From positions 193,464-257,463 of the forward strand of contig JAVSML010000028.1 of NCBI GenBank assembly GCA_038503035.1: 64,000 nt of DNA. Direction: 5' to 3'. The translations under genes and the position numbers were made by a program. The notes under the pieces were generated by a model. The model was not told where the DNA came from, did no database searches, and saw only the letters and a list, made by a program, of their open reading frames with translations. The stretch is from Crocodylus rhombifer. Lineage: Eukaryota > Chordata > Crocodylia > Crocodylidae. This document shows positions 12,890 through 23,548 of this stretch, one piece after another (position 1 is the first letter of the stretch; every line of letters begins with the position of its first letter).

Positions 12890-13890
12890 GAGTTGTCTCC
12901 ACATGCAGAAAAGGCCCATGTGGGTCCAGGTGCAGAGGCATGGGACACAGAATCCCAGACACCTTGTGCCTGTGTGCCATAACCCATGGGACCCAGAAGG
13001 AATTGGGGAAAGGAGCACAGGAGCCAGGAAATTCCCGGTGCCCATTATACCCCTGCTGGGCCCCATGTTGACTCGTGCCTCCACACAAAACACAGATCAG
13101 CACATGTCTTGTCATGGAGGTGTGGGGCACAGTGGATTCCCTGGCTCCCACATGTGACCCGACTAGTGCTGGGACCCATGCTGATCCATGTTTCAGGAGG
13201 AGACATCAGTCAGTGCAGGTCCTGGCATGGAGGCATGGGGTACCAGGGATTCCTCAACTTCCACACTGCCCAGTGCCAACACGAGGCATGGATCAGCACA
13301 GGTCCTGGCAAAGAGGTACAGGGTAGCATGGGGGCCAGGAAATTCCTGGTGCTGTATCCCTCCATGCCAGGACCTGCAGCAGCACAGGATTCAACACAGA
13401 TCCCAGTAAGGAGTTGCAGGGCCCCAGGAATTCCCCAGTTCTTCCACCTCCTTGCTAGGACCCAAAGCAAGCCGTGCCTCAGGTGAAGGCATGGGTCAGC
13501 ATGGATCCCAGCAGGGGGTGCTGCAGTGGCACAGGAGTCAGGGAATCTTCAGGATACTGTGTCTCCATGCTGAGACCCGCAGTAGCCCATGCCTCCACCT
13601 GAAGAACAGGTCAGACAATGAGCCAGGGAATCCTCATTGCCCAACACCTCCTTGCTAGGACCCATGCATCTTGCATTTTATGGAGGAGGCACAAGTCAGC
13701 ATGGGTCCCTAACTGGAGTCACAAGGTCCAGGGATTCCCTGGCTCCCATACCATCCTATGCCTCCACTCCAGCCCATGCCAGGACCTGCACAGACCAGTG
13801 CCTCTCCATGTGGCCCAGGCCAGTGTAGGGCCCAATGCAGGACAGCAAGGGACCCTGAGATCCTTGGGCAGGGATGCTGGATAGGGCATG
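12890..13890. repeat. Degenerate GC-rich tandem array, period about 100 bp
   Basis: About eight to nine irregular units repeat the order 'aggaattcc...cc-tgctaggaccca...cagcatgggtccc'. The word family (a)ggattcc or aggaa(t)tcc recurs near 13028, 13133, 13247, 13344, 13428, 13538, 13628 and 13735, giving spacings of roughly 84-114. Unit length and sequence vary widely, so the array is old. It produces many long overlapping open frames on both strands, which I treat as by-products of GC-rich repetition. Confidence 0.7.
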
Positions 13891-13899
13891 ATGTGTGTG

Positions 13900-14730
13900 T
13901 CACCCAGTAAAGCATATCAGTTGTGACAGGACTTGGGCACAAGAACCAGAAATTGACGTTGGTTTTCTTAAGGTTTCTGAAATTATGCCTGCAATTTTTA
14001 CATGAACAGCTGTTTCTCTATGCAAAACTCCATATCTACAGATGTAATTAAGTTTTTGTTTGGATGCATGTATAAAATAATATTCTTGCAAAATGTGTGC
14101 ACATACATTGTAGGCTTTTTGAAATTGTGGCCCCTTTTCTTCCTAATTCTGCTATACAATTTCTCTCCAATGGATCCCACTCTGACATTATAATAGAACA
14201 AATTGTGCTGTGAGCAACAGTATTCAAGCTACACACAGTATGTGAGACAGATGTTTACTTTTTCATGTAACAGCTGCCTAGTGAAACAAGTTTTTCATAG
14301 AATCACCCACAGTTGCAAAGATAGATGGTTATCTGCTCCAATGTATCAGGTTCAGTTCATGAATTAGGATCTTTACATGCTCTACACTCCAAGCGCTAAG
14401 AAGCTGTCAGATTCTCTGCCCTTTTGGACAACTACAGGTCTGTGCCTCCATGCAGAACACCCATTCCAATCTTGATTATTTTTATTATCTCTGGACATTG
14501 AATGGGAAGAAAGAGGCATGAAGCAAAATCATGATCCTGTGCGAGTCAGTGGCAAAATTTCAGTTGACTTATGTTGGATGAGTATTATATCGTGAGTGCA
14601 TTGACTTTCCACTTTTCAAAAATGTCCACTGATTTTTTTTTTTATTATTATTATTTTATCCTTCTCTGTGTTCCAAATCAAGAATTTTCCAAAAGTGACT
14701 TGTTTATTTGAAAGCATCTGACTATATATA
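13900..14730. other. No gene recognised
   Basis: Ordinary AT-rich intronic sequence. It holds a T-rich run with ATT repeats at about 14633-14657. Short open frames near 13900-14236 are overlapping and unsupported. Confidence 0.5.
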
Positions 14731-14734
14731 TATA

Positions 14735-14765
14735 GGCTATGAAGGCTGCCTGCACTGGCCAAGCA
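14735..14765 (+). repeat. Short repeat unit, copy 1
   Basis: 'ggctatgaaggctgcctgca' continuing 'ctggccaag' is repeated with two changes at 15306-15334. In both places it follows a simple-sequence run (TA here, G there), and here it leads straight into the perfect palindrome. Confidence 0.7.
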
Positions 14766-14767
14766 GC

Positions 14768-14813
14768 AGTCACAAGATTTTTATATATATATATATATAA
14801 AAATCTTGTGACT
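14768..14813. repeat. Perfect 46-bp palindrome with TA core
   Basis: Each 23-base half is the exact reverse complement of the other. The outer word is agtcacaagattttt and the core is alternating TA. The flanks extend the symmetry imperfectly (gcagc on the left, atgctgct on the right). This can form a cruciform. Such sites are usually unstable and often mark a young inverted duplication or a hairpin MITE. Confidence 0.95.
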
Positions 14814-15287
14814 ATGCTGCTCGGTCAAAATGGTATTGCAGTGCCTTCTCCCCAGGAGACCGAAAAATAATGATTCATCAGTGAACAAAAAAGAAGGCGA
14901 GAAACAAATCTGTAGTATTGTGTCTAGAAAAGAAAGAAAAGTAAAATGATGAACGACGAACTTACAAAAGTAAGATAGGTATGAAGACTGACGCATGAAA
15001 AAGCACAAGAAAGAAAGGATTGACAAATGGAGAGGGAAAAGAAGAAAGAGGAATAAAACAGAAAAATGGGATAGCAGTCAAGGGAACAAAAGAGAAAGGA
15101 AAGAGTGGTAGAACATATCAGAAGAAAGAATTTTCAATGACTAAGAACAAAACAGGAAGGCAACAGCAACAAAGGCTAGATACAGACATTCTAAAAGCCT
15201 GAGGCAAAATTGATCTTAATTAAATGGTTTTCTGTAAGCGGTATAGGTTAGCTTATTAGCGAACAGAACACACATTCACCCTTTGTT

Positions 15288-15307
15288 GGGGGGGGGGGGG
15301 GGGGGGG
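15288..15307 (+). repeat. Homopolymer run of 20 G
   Basis: Twenty consecutive G residues, followed by 'ccatgaaggttgcctgcact'. G-quadruplex potential is obvious. Run length in an assembly may be inaccurate. Confidence 0.9.
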
Positions 15308-15334
15308 CCATGAAGGTTGCCTGCACTGGCCAAG
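15306..15334 (+). repeat. Short repeat unit, copy 2
   Basis: Matches 14735-14763 apart from two base changes. The GC-rich segment that follows (to about 15890) differs sharply in composition from its neighbours and is probably a transposon body. Its 182-codon frame starts inside the G-run and shows no domain. Confidence 0.65.
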
Positions 15335-15914
15335 GCCAGCAGATTGGGGGTACTCCAGCATGCCTCCCAGCAGGTTTCCCGGGCTGCCAAAGACTGGCAA
15401 GTGCCCAGGCCATGCCTGATTGGCTGCTGGGTGTGGGCAGTCATGCTCCCAACCCACTGCCATGTCATTTGTCAGCTGCAGACAGGAGGCATGCTTGCTC
15501 ATGTCTGACAGGCTGGTCAGGCTCAATGGAGCTGCACCTGACAACAGGGGTACTCCTGGGCTTTGTGGCAGGTCTGTGTGTATATCGTGGGGTGCTTTGT
15601 GATGGTGTGCAGGGGCATGGCCTGGGGAATGTGGGTGCACAGGTGCCAGGACTCATGAATGGGAAACAGATACAACCCTTCCTTTCTCCCACTACCTGCC
15701 TGGGACTGACAGCTGGCCAGAGGCAGGAGGTGGGGCTGCGGAAAGGGTCTTTTCTGGAAAGGGTCTGTGCTAGGTTGGCTCTAGAACAGCTCAGGGGCAG
15801 GGCCCGCTGGGTGCTTGCCCAGAGCAGCTGAGTGCAGGGTGAGTGCTAGCACACCTCTCTGTGAAAGGGAGCCAGCAGGTGGCCACAAAGGAGCCTGGGA
15901 TGCAAGTGGACACC

Positions 15915-16131
15915 TACCTAACTTGAATTGATAGGGGTTCTGGTGCTGAAATTCAATGCACTGGTATCACCTAAATGGATTAAGTTTGAGTGCGTGTCAA
16001 CCCAAGTCTATCTTCGGCAAGGTTCTGCAATTTTTAGACCAGTCTGTGTGCGGTGAACTTCCATTCTGTTACAAGTTTAGAGTGCTTTCTGATTACTTAG
16101 ACCAGTAAAAATGTAATGTCTGTACCTGTCC
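15915..16131 (-). mobile_element. Harbinger-like MITE family B, partial copy
   Basis: The reverse complement starts GGACAGGTACAGACATTACA and matches the start of the copy at 60717. It also carries the family word 'taacagaatggaagttcacc'. The other end is not recognisable. Two of the better copies carry 3-bp TTA or TTT flanks and ends close to GGCYAGGTACAGA. Confidence 0.7.
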
Positions 16132-16139
16132 CAAGAGGG

Positions 16140-16990
16140 GAAATCTACAGAACCGAGTGGCTAGTTTTTCCTGGAAAGATTGTGTAAAACAATTAAAACT
16201 ACAATTTTATGTTAAGTTATTTTAACTAAATGTCTTTGGTGTGAAATATTTCAGCCAGCTTTAATATATATATATCAAGTAATTTCTACCATAGAATCAG
16301 CTGCTTGAGCATGCTCTTTACATTTCCTCTCTGGCATCCACTTACCAATCTCTCCTAAGACTTATTTTCTTAGGAGAGGTTTCAAACACTGGCCACTTGG
16401 GGAAAAAAAAAGTTTCCTCAAAAAATGACATTGACTCAAACCCCCAAATAGGCAGTTCACTTTTCTGCATCTGGCACTGGCATAGAATACTATTTCTGAC
16501 AGGTTTAGGCTTGGGGAAATGATGCTTAATTTAATGCAAAGGGATATATTTAACTTTCTAATAATAACACCCACACTTTCTTTTAGCTGTAGATTCTATA
16601 AGGTGTACATTTGTTGGACTTCAGAGCAGATACATTGTTATATGTAGGAAAGGTTTTTAGATTTTTTTTAAAGGTGTTTTAAATTTTGTAGTTATTTTTG
16701 TCTGAAATGCTGAACAGTAGAATTCATCGGAAGTGAAGTATTCTAGGTTTACATGCTGAGGCATACAACAACTACTCTAATAACTTTCTTTTAATCTCTG
16801 TGAAATACGCTGGAATATTTTTCTCCCCATAAAATAAAAAAATGGATAACTTATCCTTTGATCCCCCTCAGACCTTATACAATAAATGAGAGTATAGGTT
16901 ATTAAAATGGCTTTGTTGACATGAATTGGGGGTGACTGATATAATTCAAATATGCTTACACAATTCATAACAATAACAATTTTATATAAT
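16140..16990. other. No gene recognised
   Basis: AT-rich intron with a short TA run near 16263-16273. Nothing coding is supported. Confidence 0.5.
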
Positions 16991-16992
16991 AA

Positions 16993-17112
16993 CATCATGT
17001 ATTATCCATAAATACACATGCACAAGTGCAAAACTCAGCTTCTGAACTAATCAAGCCACCTTGCAATAATCTCATTTTAAACATAATTGTACAGGTGCAG
17101 GAATGTAGCTAG
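16993..17112 (+). repeat. Dispersed direct repeat, copy 1
   Basis: About 115 bp align with 18461-18573 in the same orientation. Shared words include 'gcaaaactcagctt', 'aactaatcaag' and 'ttaaacataattgtaca'. Both are probably fragments of one old transposon family or an internal duplication of the intron. Confidence 0.8.
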
Positions 17113-18460
17113 TTATGTACCAGCCCTCACATAAGGACTAGATCGTGCCTTCAGACAAAAGCAAAAGATGGTGCATAAACTGCACCATCCAAGACTATAG
17201 GAGTCATTGAGTCTATGAGACAACCCTGGAGAGACTGCCTTTTCTGTTTCTCCTTTTGTCCCAAGATGCATGGTAATTTGTTGCTGAGCTATAAAAACAG
17301 ATAATCCAAAACATGTTCTCTATTCTCCAATATCATGATAACAGAGCAACACCAAGGCTCTATCCTTTTCTGTTCTAGAGTACCCACTTATAGTTGTGCC
17401 TCAGACCAAGGGGCTGAGTAGCACAGAGAGGTCTTGAAGAGAGGCTCTTAAACTCCAGTGTAGTCTGGAGAAGAATCTCATCCTGTGCTTCCAAGTATTC
17501 GTTTTCTTTCAGATGGGCTCTTCTTAAGAGACAGTCTAACATGCAAACTGAAGTGAATTCAAAAGCCTGGAGAAGCTAGCTCATCAGAAGCCAGATCTCC
17601 TGCAAACAGTTTACAGCAGTTTTAGAAAGAAGCACATGGAGGGCAAATTAGTGCATGTCATATAAATAATTGCTTTCATGCCTCATTGCAAATGTAGTAT
17701 TTAAACATTCTTGTCTTGTGAGTAATTTCCTAGTTTCACTTTGTGCGAAGGCATGAATACAAGGAAAGTAGTTTTTCTTCCCCTCTCCTACCTCCTCCCC
17801 TCTGCTTTTTTAAGACTGCTAATTTCAATTCACAAACACTGTAGGAGCCTGCAATTCCAATTTTCTTTTCACAGTATAAATGAAAACTGAGCACTGAAAA
17901 TGGTCAGATTTTTCCCTTTAAATTTAAAAACCAGTTTTAAATGCAACCAGGACTTCTAATAACTTTCAACCCCATTATGACACAATGTAAGTCTGTGACC
18001 AGTTGTGATTATTTCACAAAAAGTTTTTCATAGGTGTGGTAGAAAGGGATTTGAAGAATCACTCTCCTCTAGTTGGGTCTATGAGATGATCCAGAAAGAC
18101 TGGGCAAAGGCTGTTAATGAGAAAAAGTTCAATATACACATCTTGTCACTTGTTTTGAGAGAGAATCCTTGCAAGATGGTATGACATATATTTCCTGGCA
18201 GGGGGATGAAATGTATTGTGCATCCAACAGTCTTATGTTCTCTTTTTGCTCCTCACTGAATTATCCCCAGCTCAGTAAAAGAAACTTCAATTTTTGTGTG
18301 TGGCTTTTTATTTCATAAAATTTGGGGCCTTTTGTTACCTTACATCCAGACAGTTGATGTGGAGATATGCTTTTTACTTCAAATGAAACTGCAGTTTCAC
18401 ACAGGAGGAGCCAGGGTGATAGTTTTGGGTGTCTTTGAAGTATCAGTATATAATACCATC
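17113..18460. other. No gene recognised
   Basis: Sequence between the two direct repeats. I see no open frame worth reporting and no classified transposon. Confidence 0.5.
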
Positions 18461-18573
18461 ATGTTTTACCCATAGATACACCTGCGCAAGCGCAAAACTC
18501 AGCTTCCAAACTAATCAAGTTGCCTTCCAGTAATCTCATCTTAAACATAATTGTACACGTGTTGGAATGTAAC
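18461..18573 (+). repeat. Dispersed direct repeat, copy 2
   Basis: Partner of 16993-17112, about 1.47 kb downstream, with roughly 85% identity by eye. Confidence 0.8.
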
Positions 18574-18849
18574 TGAGCACTTAAATGGAGACTACATAAC
18601 ACAGTTATGTACTCTTCAAAGTACCTCTGCCAGAGGCACCTCTGCATCTTGCAGTCACTGCTGTGGGAGCAGGATTGCCAACCCAAGACCTTTTTTTTAT
18701 TTTTTATTTTGGTGGCAATCTGCAAAATTTTTACTGACAGCCAAACCTTTTTACCTAATGTAAATATAACCCTTCTTATGGGCCCTCAATGGGGCCAGAT
18801 TCAACTATAGAGATTTAACACAGTCTTACATGACTGCAGCAGGGCTTTA

Positions 18850-19740
18850 CAGAGGGCTGCCTCTACCTTGGGAGACCCCTGCTCACCCCATGCCCAAGGG
18901 CCCCTGAATACATCCCACACCATGATGCCCTCACACATCAAAACCCGCTCACCCTTACCTCACCAGCCATGCTCACCCCATCCCAGCAGGTATCCCCACT
19001 CAGTGCCTCTTCCCCGCTGCATCACCCCATCCGTGTCCAACTCTGTGCCTCAGGCTGCCCAGCCCCATCTGCCTTTGAGGTGAGAAGCCTTTACAGGCAG
19101 CACAGGCCAATGCAGCAGGTGGCTAGGACTTAGGAGCCGTTGATGCTCCTCTAGGCTACAAAGCCCTGTGAGAATGCTGTCTGCTGGGCTCTGTGCATCC
19201 CCTCCACTTTCTCTGCTGCAGCAGTGACAGGGGAGCAGGCTGTGAGGAAGCTTACCTCTCCCTCCAGCCTCAGGCCCCCACCCTTCCCTTTTCAACAACC
19301 TCTCCTTCCACCCCCCATGCCATTTTCTTCCCCCTCCACCTTCTTTTGCCTCCTCCTCCCCCCCACCACTTACCCTCGCTGCGGTGCTGTCAGACTCCAT
19401 TCCCATGTCAGCTTGGAGCATGGCCCAGTCCAGCCCTGTAACAGTGGTGCTGGCTCCGGGCTGGTGCTGCGGGGCTGGAATGGAGCCATAATCCACGTCC
19501 CAGGATGCAGCAGAGACAAAGCCTGTCTGCACCAGAGCAAAGGTAAGTGGTGGGGGGAGGGAGAGGGAATGGGGTGGTAGGGGAGACATGGGAGGGAAGG
19601 GGGGCAGGGAGGAAAGGCAGGGGGCACAGAAACGGGGGCCTCCAGGTGTAGCAGAGGCGCAAAGGTGGCAGGGGAGCAAATAGCAGCTGCAGGTCTGGCC
19701 CCAATTCATGTTAAATGGAGGGGGAAAAAACTTGGCTTGC
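18850..19740. other. GC-rich block without supported gene
   Basis: C-rich (18880-19070, 19260-19380) and G-rich (19540-19630) stretches with repeated 'caccccat' and 'cccctcc' words. A minus-strand frame of 230 codons (19050-19742) is Pro-rich at its start and of low complexity, with no domain. I consider it compositional. The block ends where a CR1 3' end begins, so it may be transposon sequence. Confidence 0.5.
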
Positions 19741-19746
19741 AATCAA

Positions 19747-19996
19747 ATAAGTAAGTTGCAGCAAAGGGAAGTTTAGGTTAAATATTAGGAAGAATTTTCT
19801 CACTAGCAGGGTAGTAAAGCACTGGAAAAGGTTACCTAGAGAGGTGGTGGACTCTCCATCTTTGGAGGTTTTTAAGGCCCAGCTAAACAAAGCCTCAGCT
19901 GGGATGATCTAGTTGGGGATGGTCCTGCTTTGAGCAGGGGGTTGGACTAGATGACCTACTGAGGTCCCTGCCAACCCTCGTTTTCTATGTTTCTGT
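19747..19996 (+). mobile_element. CR1 LINE 3' end
   Basis: Covers the end of CR1 ORF2 and its 3' UTR: 'ttaggttaaatattaggaag', 'gagaggtggtggactctcca', 'aggtttttaaggccc', 'gggttggactagatgaccta' and 'ctgaggtccctgccaaccct', then the tail 'tttctatgtttctgtg'. It is 5' truncated. Confidence 0.93.
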
Positions 19997-19999
19997 GGT

Positions 20000-22860
20000 A
20001 TTCTTCTAACTGGACAAATATTAAACCTAACAAATATTCCCCAAACTCCTCTGACAAAATGCTAAATAAAACAAGAATAACATGTTGTATCTGACAGCCA
20101 TTTTGAAAATGTACTAAGTTTAAATAACATTAATTAAATGGTTGAATCTTCTTCAGACAGATGGAGTAAGTGAGATAATTGTGAAAACATGCTTAAAATG
20201 AAAATATGCCAGCAGGTGAAAGGGATGAATTTAGGTAACATGGAAATAATATTCCTTATGTGCTTTCCCAGCCTTCCGTGTTAGAAGAACTTTCTATATA
20301 AGCAAACAGAGAGGTGTCATTTAGTGGACTTTAATAGCAAAGTTAATTGACAGCATTTGGCTCAGATGTCTGTATTTGAAAAAGAAAGAGTAGCTTTTAG
20401 TCCATGAAGTATTGGCAGAGTTTATTCAGTTGGTTCCATTATTTCTGAGACAGTAATTAATTTCCCCAAATCACATACAGTAAGATAAGACTTTGTCTCA
20501 TTTTAGTTCACTATAGAAATACTCAAGAGTCCTTATTCAGCAGCAATGCATTGTCTCTTGTAATACAATTAATGACAGGCTGAGCACAGAAGAATTTCCA
20601 TCTAGTACAGGAGGTACAATCAAAGAACAGAGCTTATTATAGTCACTGGCTGCTTTGAGATGGACCCCCATTGCTTAGCAAGTTGACATACACCTTGGAA
20701 TGGCATTATTTTGAGGGAAAAAATAACACTTCAAGAGGAAAAGCATTGTAATGTTTTGAAGTGAAATGTCAAGTCATTTTCTGTAGCTGTAGGATAGGCC
20801 AACTGTAGTATCTTATAGCAGCTGAGAGCTACTACACAATAATGTAAAAGTAAAATAGTCCCCACTGCAAAGCAATCGCTAACATGTTTTACAGTTTTCT
20901 GAAACTCTTTAATGTGGAGCCTCTGTTCTTTCATCCAGAGGAAAAAAAACATCTTGGAATATTGTGTGTATATTATACGCCTATAGTACAGTATAGTATA
21001 TATTATGAAATATAAACTATACTATACCCATACATATATGATACATATACATTAAACTAGGGAACCTGCTAGGGAGTAATGTTTTAAAAATAATAATATC
21101 AGAAACTAATGAATGAATAATGGGTTATGCCAAGCGCAAAATGCTCCCTCACACATCAAAGCACCCCCCTCCCCTCCCCCACCCCCACCCCCACCCCCCT
21201 TTTTTTTTAATTGTCTGCTGGATGTCTGTGCTGGCTGCTGTTTTCAGTTCTGGTTGTCAGAATGTGTTACCATTGTCTTACCAGCATTAAAAATCTCTGT
21301 GGCATTATTCTTAATTCAGTGTTTTGAAAAAAGAACTTCACATCTTGTCTGTACACTGTTAAAGCAGGCTATAGGAAATAACATCCTTTTGTACACCTCT
21401 AGAAAAAGGTTTGCTGACAATTAATGTACTTTTCTAAAATGCTTCTTGAAGGGGTGGCTTGATAAGCACACATTATGCATGCATTCTCATCCTAATATGC
21501 TTAATAATACCTTAGTTAACATTTGTATTATACTGACAATTTTCAGCTATGCGTAAATATTTAAAATGGAGTTTTATGATCCAGCTTCATGTCTAATGAT
21601 AGTATTCTCCCCTACTCAGTGGGAAACCTAAGGCCAGTTCCCCATCATCCTCCTTTGAAATGCTTACAGTCAGTCAGTGCTGGGAGTGACATGGGTACTT
21701 TATTTCTTACGGTTTTGGAGACACTGGTATAACTGTATATAAAAATATTAAGGCAACCCCATCTTTTTAATCTAGGACACAACTGATAAATATTAAAAGA
21801 GAATCACTTTGCATACCCATGTATGCAGATACTCCATTCATGTTAACATACCTCTCATCTTTCAGTGAGATACAGTAAATAAAACAATAGGGATGGCCAT
21901 TCATGTAAGATCAACGGATGAGTTCATACAGTGAATAGAACAAGTACGCAAACTGATCTACTAAATTCAAAAGTTTGTATAACAGAGAAGTGTTTGAAAA
22001 GTATTGCCCTTGCTTAAAAGTAGAGAACAGAGCTATGTAGTGCTCTGAAAAAGAGAAAAGTAGCAAGGACATTATGTGGAAGAGGAGTCAAAGCCTCTAA
22101 GAGGGAGTGGAGAAGCAGGGGTACTTGATTAGAGATGGAAATAAGGGAGACGAGGGCACAGGATCCATGTGCCTGTTGTACCTATTGCTGCTATTTATTT
22201 TGAATTATGTACGGTCTGCTTAATTTTTTCATCCTGTTCATTAATCCATGTTAATTACTATTTTGCTGTCTTGATATACATAGCATCAACTTTTTGTTCT
22301 TTACTGCACCAAATAGAAAACATATGTTTGGCTGAACAGTCTGTGATATGGCCTCTAGCAAGAGAGTTAGCTCCAGTTTTCTTTAACAGAACACATCACA
22401 CCAGCTGAGGATCTGGCCTGCATTTCTGAAGTCAGTTTTTTTTTGGCAGGCACAGATCAGTGTATTGGTAAAATCTGTTTTTTCCTGTGATTCTCATACT
22501 AGAGAGGGCTGCTGTCAAAAAATGAATATGCCTCCAAGCATCAGTGTTTAGTTATCCTGGTGCACCTGTTATTCCTAAGTATTTAAGGACTCTGCAGTAA
22601 AAATGAAGACAATAACACAAATTGCGGGTTTCATTGCTCTTTTTTTTTTTAAAGTCTGTTAATTCAGACAGATAGGCATGAAAGAAGCTGACTGGTGCTC
22701 ACTACCCCCAAAATTTCAGAGTTTTTCAATGACCAAGAGCCATGGATGTGGCATATTTCAGATGGGTATTTTTGCCTGAAGTAGTGAGCTCTGCTAGACA
22801 GATATACTGCTGTAGCAGGTAGCTATGACTGCAACTTTTCAATATCTAATCTTGGTAATA
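20000..22860. other. Intron without recognised gene
   Basis: AT-rich. A TA-rich patch at about 20960-21060 has a small inverted repeat (gtatagta with tactatac). A C-rich run with CACCCCC repeats sits at 21163-21199, followed by nine T. No exon-like open frame with paired splice sites was seen before the neurexin exon. Confidence 0.5.
21163..21208 (+). repeat. Polypyrimidine tract with CACCCCC repeats
   Basis: Low-complexity run of C with periodic A, ending in nine T. The complementary strand is G-rich with quadruplex potential. Confidence 0.85.
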
Positions 22861-22891
22861 ACCTCTCCCTTGTTTTATCATCTATCTACAG
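22861..22891 (+). promoter_or_regulatory. NRXN1: Splice acceptor of NRXN1 terminal exon
   Basis: A pyrimidine-rich stretch (cctctcccttgttttatc) leads to 'tctatctacag'. The AG at 22890-22891 closes the intron. Neurexin homology starts exactly after it, which fixes the exon start. The frame requires a phase-1 junction. Confidence 0.9.
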
Positions 22892-23196
22892 CAAATCCTA
22901 CCAGAGCTGGAGGAAGAGAGTATCCTGGCCCATCGGAGGTGATTCGCGAATCTAGCAGTACAACAGGCATGGTAGTTGGCATCGTAGCAGCAGCAGCACT
23001 GTGTATCCTAATCCTCCTGTATGCCATGTACAAGTACAGAAACAGAGATGAAGGCTCATACCATGTAGACGAGAGTCGAAACTACATCAGTAACTCAGCA
23101 CAATCCAACGGGGCTGTGATTAAGGAAAAACAGCCCAGCAGTGCTAAAAGTTCCAACAAAAACAAGAAAAATAAGGATAAGGAATACTATGTCTGA
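22892..23196 (+). CDS. NRXN1: Neurexin-1, last coding exon
   Basis: Encodes the C-terminal ~100 residues of neurexin, a presynaptic adhesion receptor that binds neuroligins, LRRTMs and cerebellin complexes through its extracellular part (encoded elsewhere). The order is a short juxtamembrane stalk ([19 protein letters not shown]), one transmembrane helix ([20 protein letters not shown]), then a basic cytoplasmic start ([18 protein letters not shown], the protein 4.1-binding zone). A Lys/Asn/Ser-rich tail follows and ends EYYV, the class II PDZ ligand for CASK, Mint and syntenin. The tail [19 protein letters not shown] fits neurexin-1 rather than 2 or 3. In-frame codons upstream of 22892 are intronic, so no start codon is expected here. 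The stop is TGA at 23194-23196. The exon looks intact. Confidence 0.96.
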
Positions 23197-23542
23197 TCCC
23201 AACATCTAAAAGAACACTTGTATAGAAATAGTCTTCATTTTATCTGAGACATAATACAAACTTATTTACTTTACTTTTTATGAAGCACATACAAAACAAA
23301 CAAACAAACAAAGACAAGACAGGGAATGCAGTCAGAAAGGAAAGACTGTTTTTAAAAACAAGCATTTCATGCTCTTGTTTTTCAGAAACAGGAGTCAATA
23401 CATTCCCTAGCATCCACAGTGTTTTCATTTACTCTGCCTGTCTTTATGTTGCTGGAACATTTCTGAGAGACAATGATGACACCATGCATTCATAAAGCAA
23501 GGAGTATTACTACGACATCAAGGCACAATATGAAACAAAACC

Positions 23543-23548
23543 AATAAA
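23543..23548 (+). terminator. Candidate polyadenylation signal (proximal)
   Basis: AATAAA in an A-rich context 347 bases after the stop. The downstream region is A-rich rather than GU-rich, which weakens it. Confidence 0.3.

Larger units (their letters stand above)
1..22891 (+). other. NRXN1: NRXN1 last intron (3' part)
   Basis: All sequence upstream of the neurexin terminal exon is inferred to be its preceding intron, because the exon opens with a splice acceptor and no other neurexin-like coding piece was seen upstream. The intron is phase 1: the upstream exon must supply the first base of the first codon. NRXN1 is known for very large introns, so more than 22 kb without an exon is expected. 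The intron carries MITEs, CR1 and Penelope fragments, a hAT-like element and a tandem array, described separately. The large open frames in its GC-rich parts look fortuitous. Confidence 0.85.

Noticed and set aside
12986..13486. Plus-strand open frame of 166 codons and many overlapping frames
   Set aside because: All fall inside the degenerate tandem array. Open frames on both strands at once are expected from its composition.
15283..15831. Plus-strand open frame of 182 codons
   Set aside because: Starts within the poly-G run (giving a Gly run) and has no recognisable domain. The sequence is probably a transposon body.
19050..19742. Minus-strand open frame of 230 codons
   Set aside because: It lies in a C/G-rich low-complexity block, opens with Pro-rich sequence, and has overlapping long frames on both strands. 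No domain is visible, and a CR1 tail adjoins it.
22825..22891. Upstream in-frame ATG extending the neurexin frame
   Set aside because: The bases before 22892 form a pyrimidine tract and AG acceptor, and neurexin homology begins exactly at the exon edge. The ATG is intronic.
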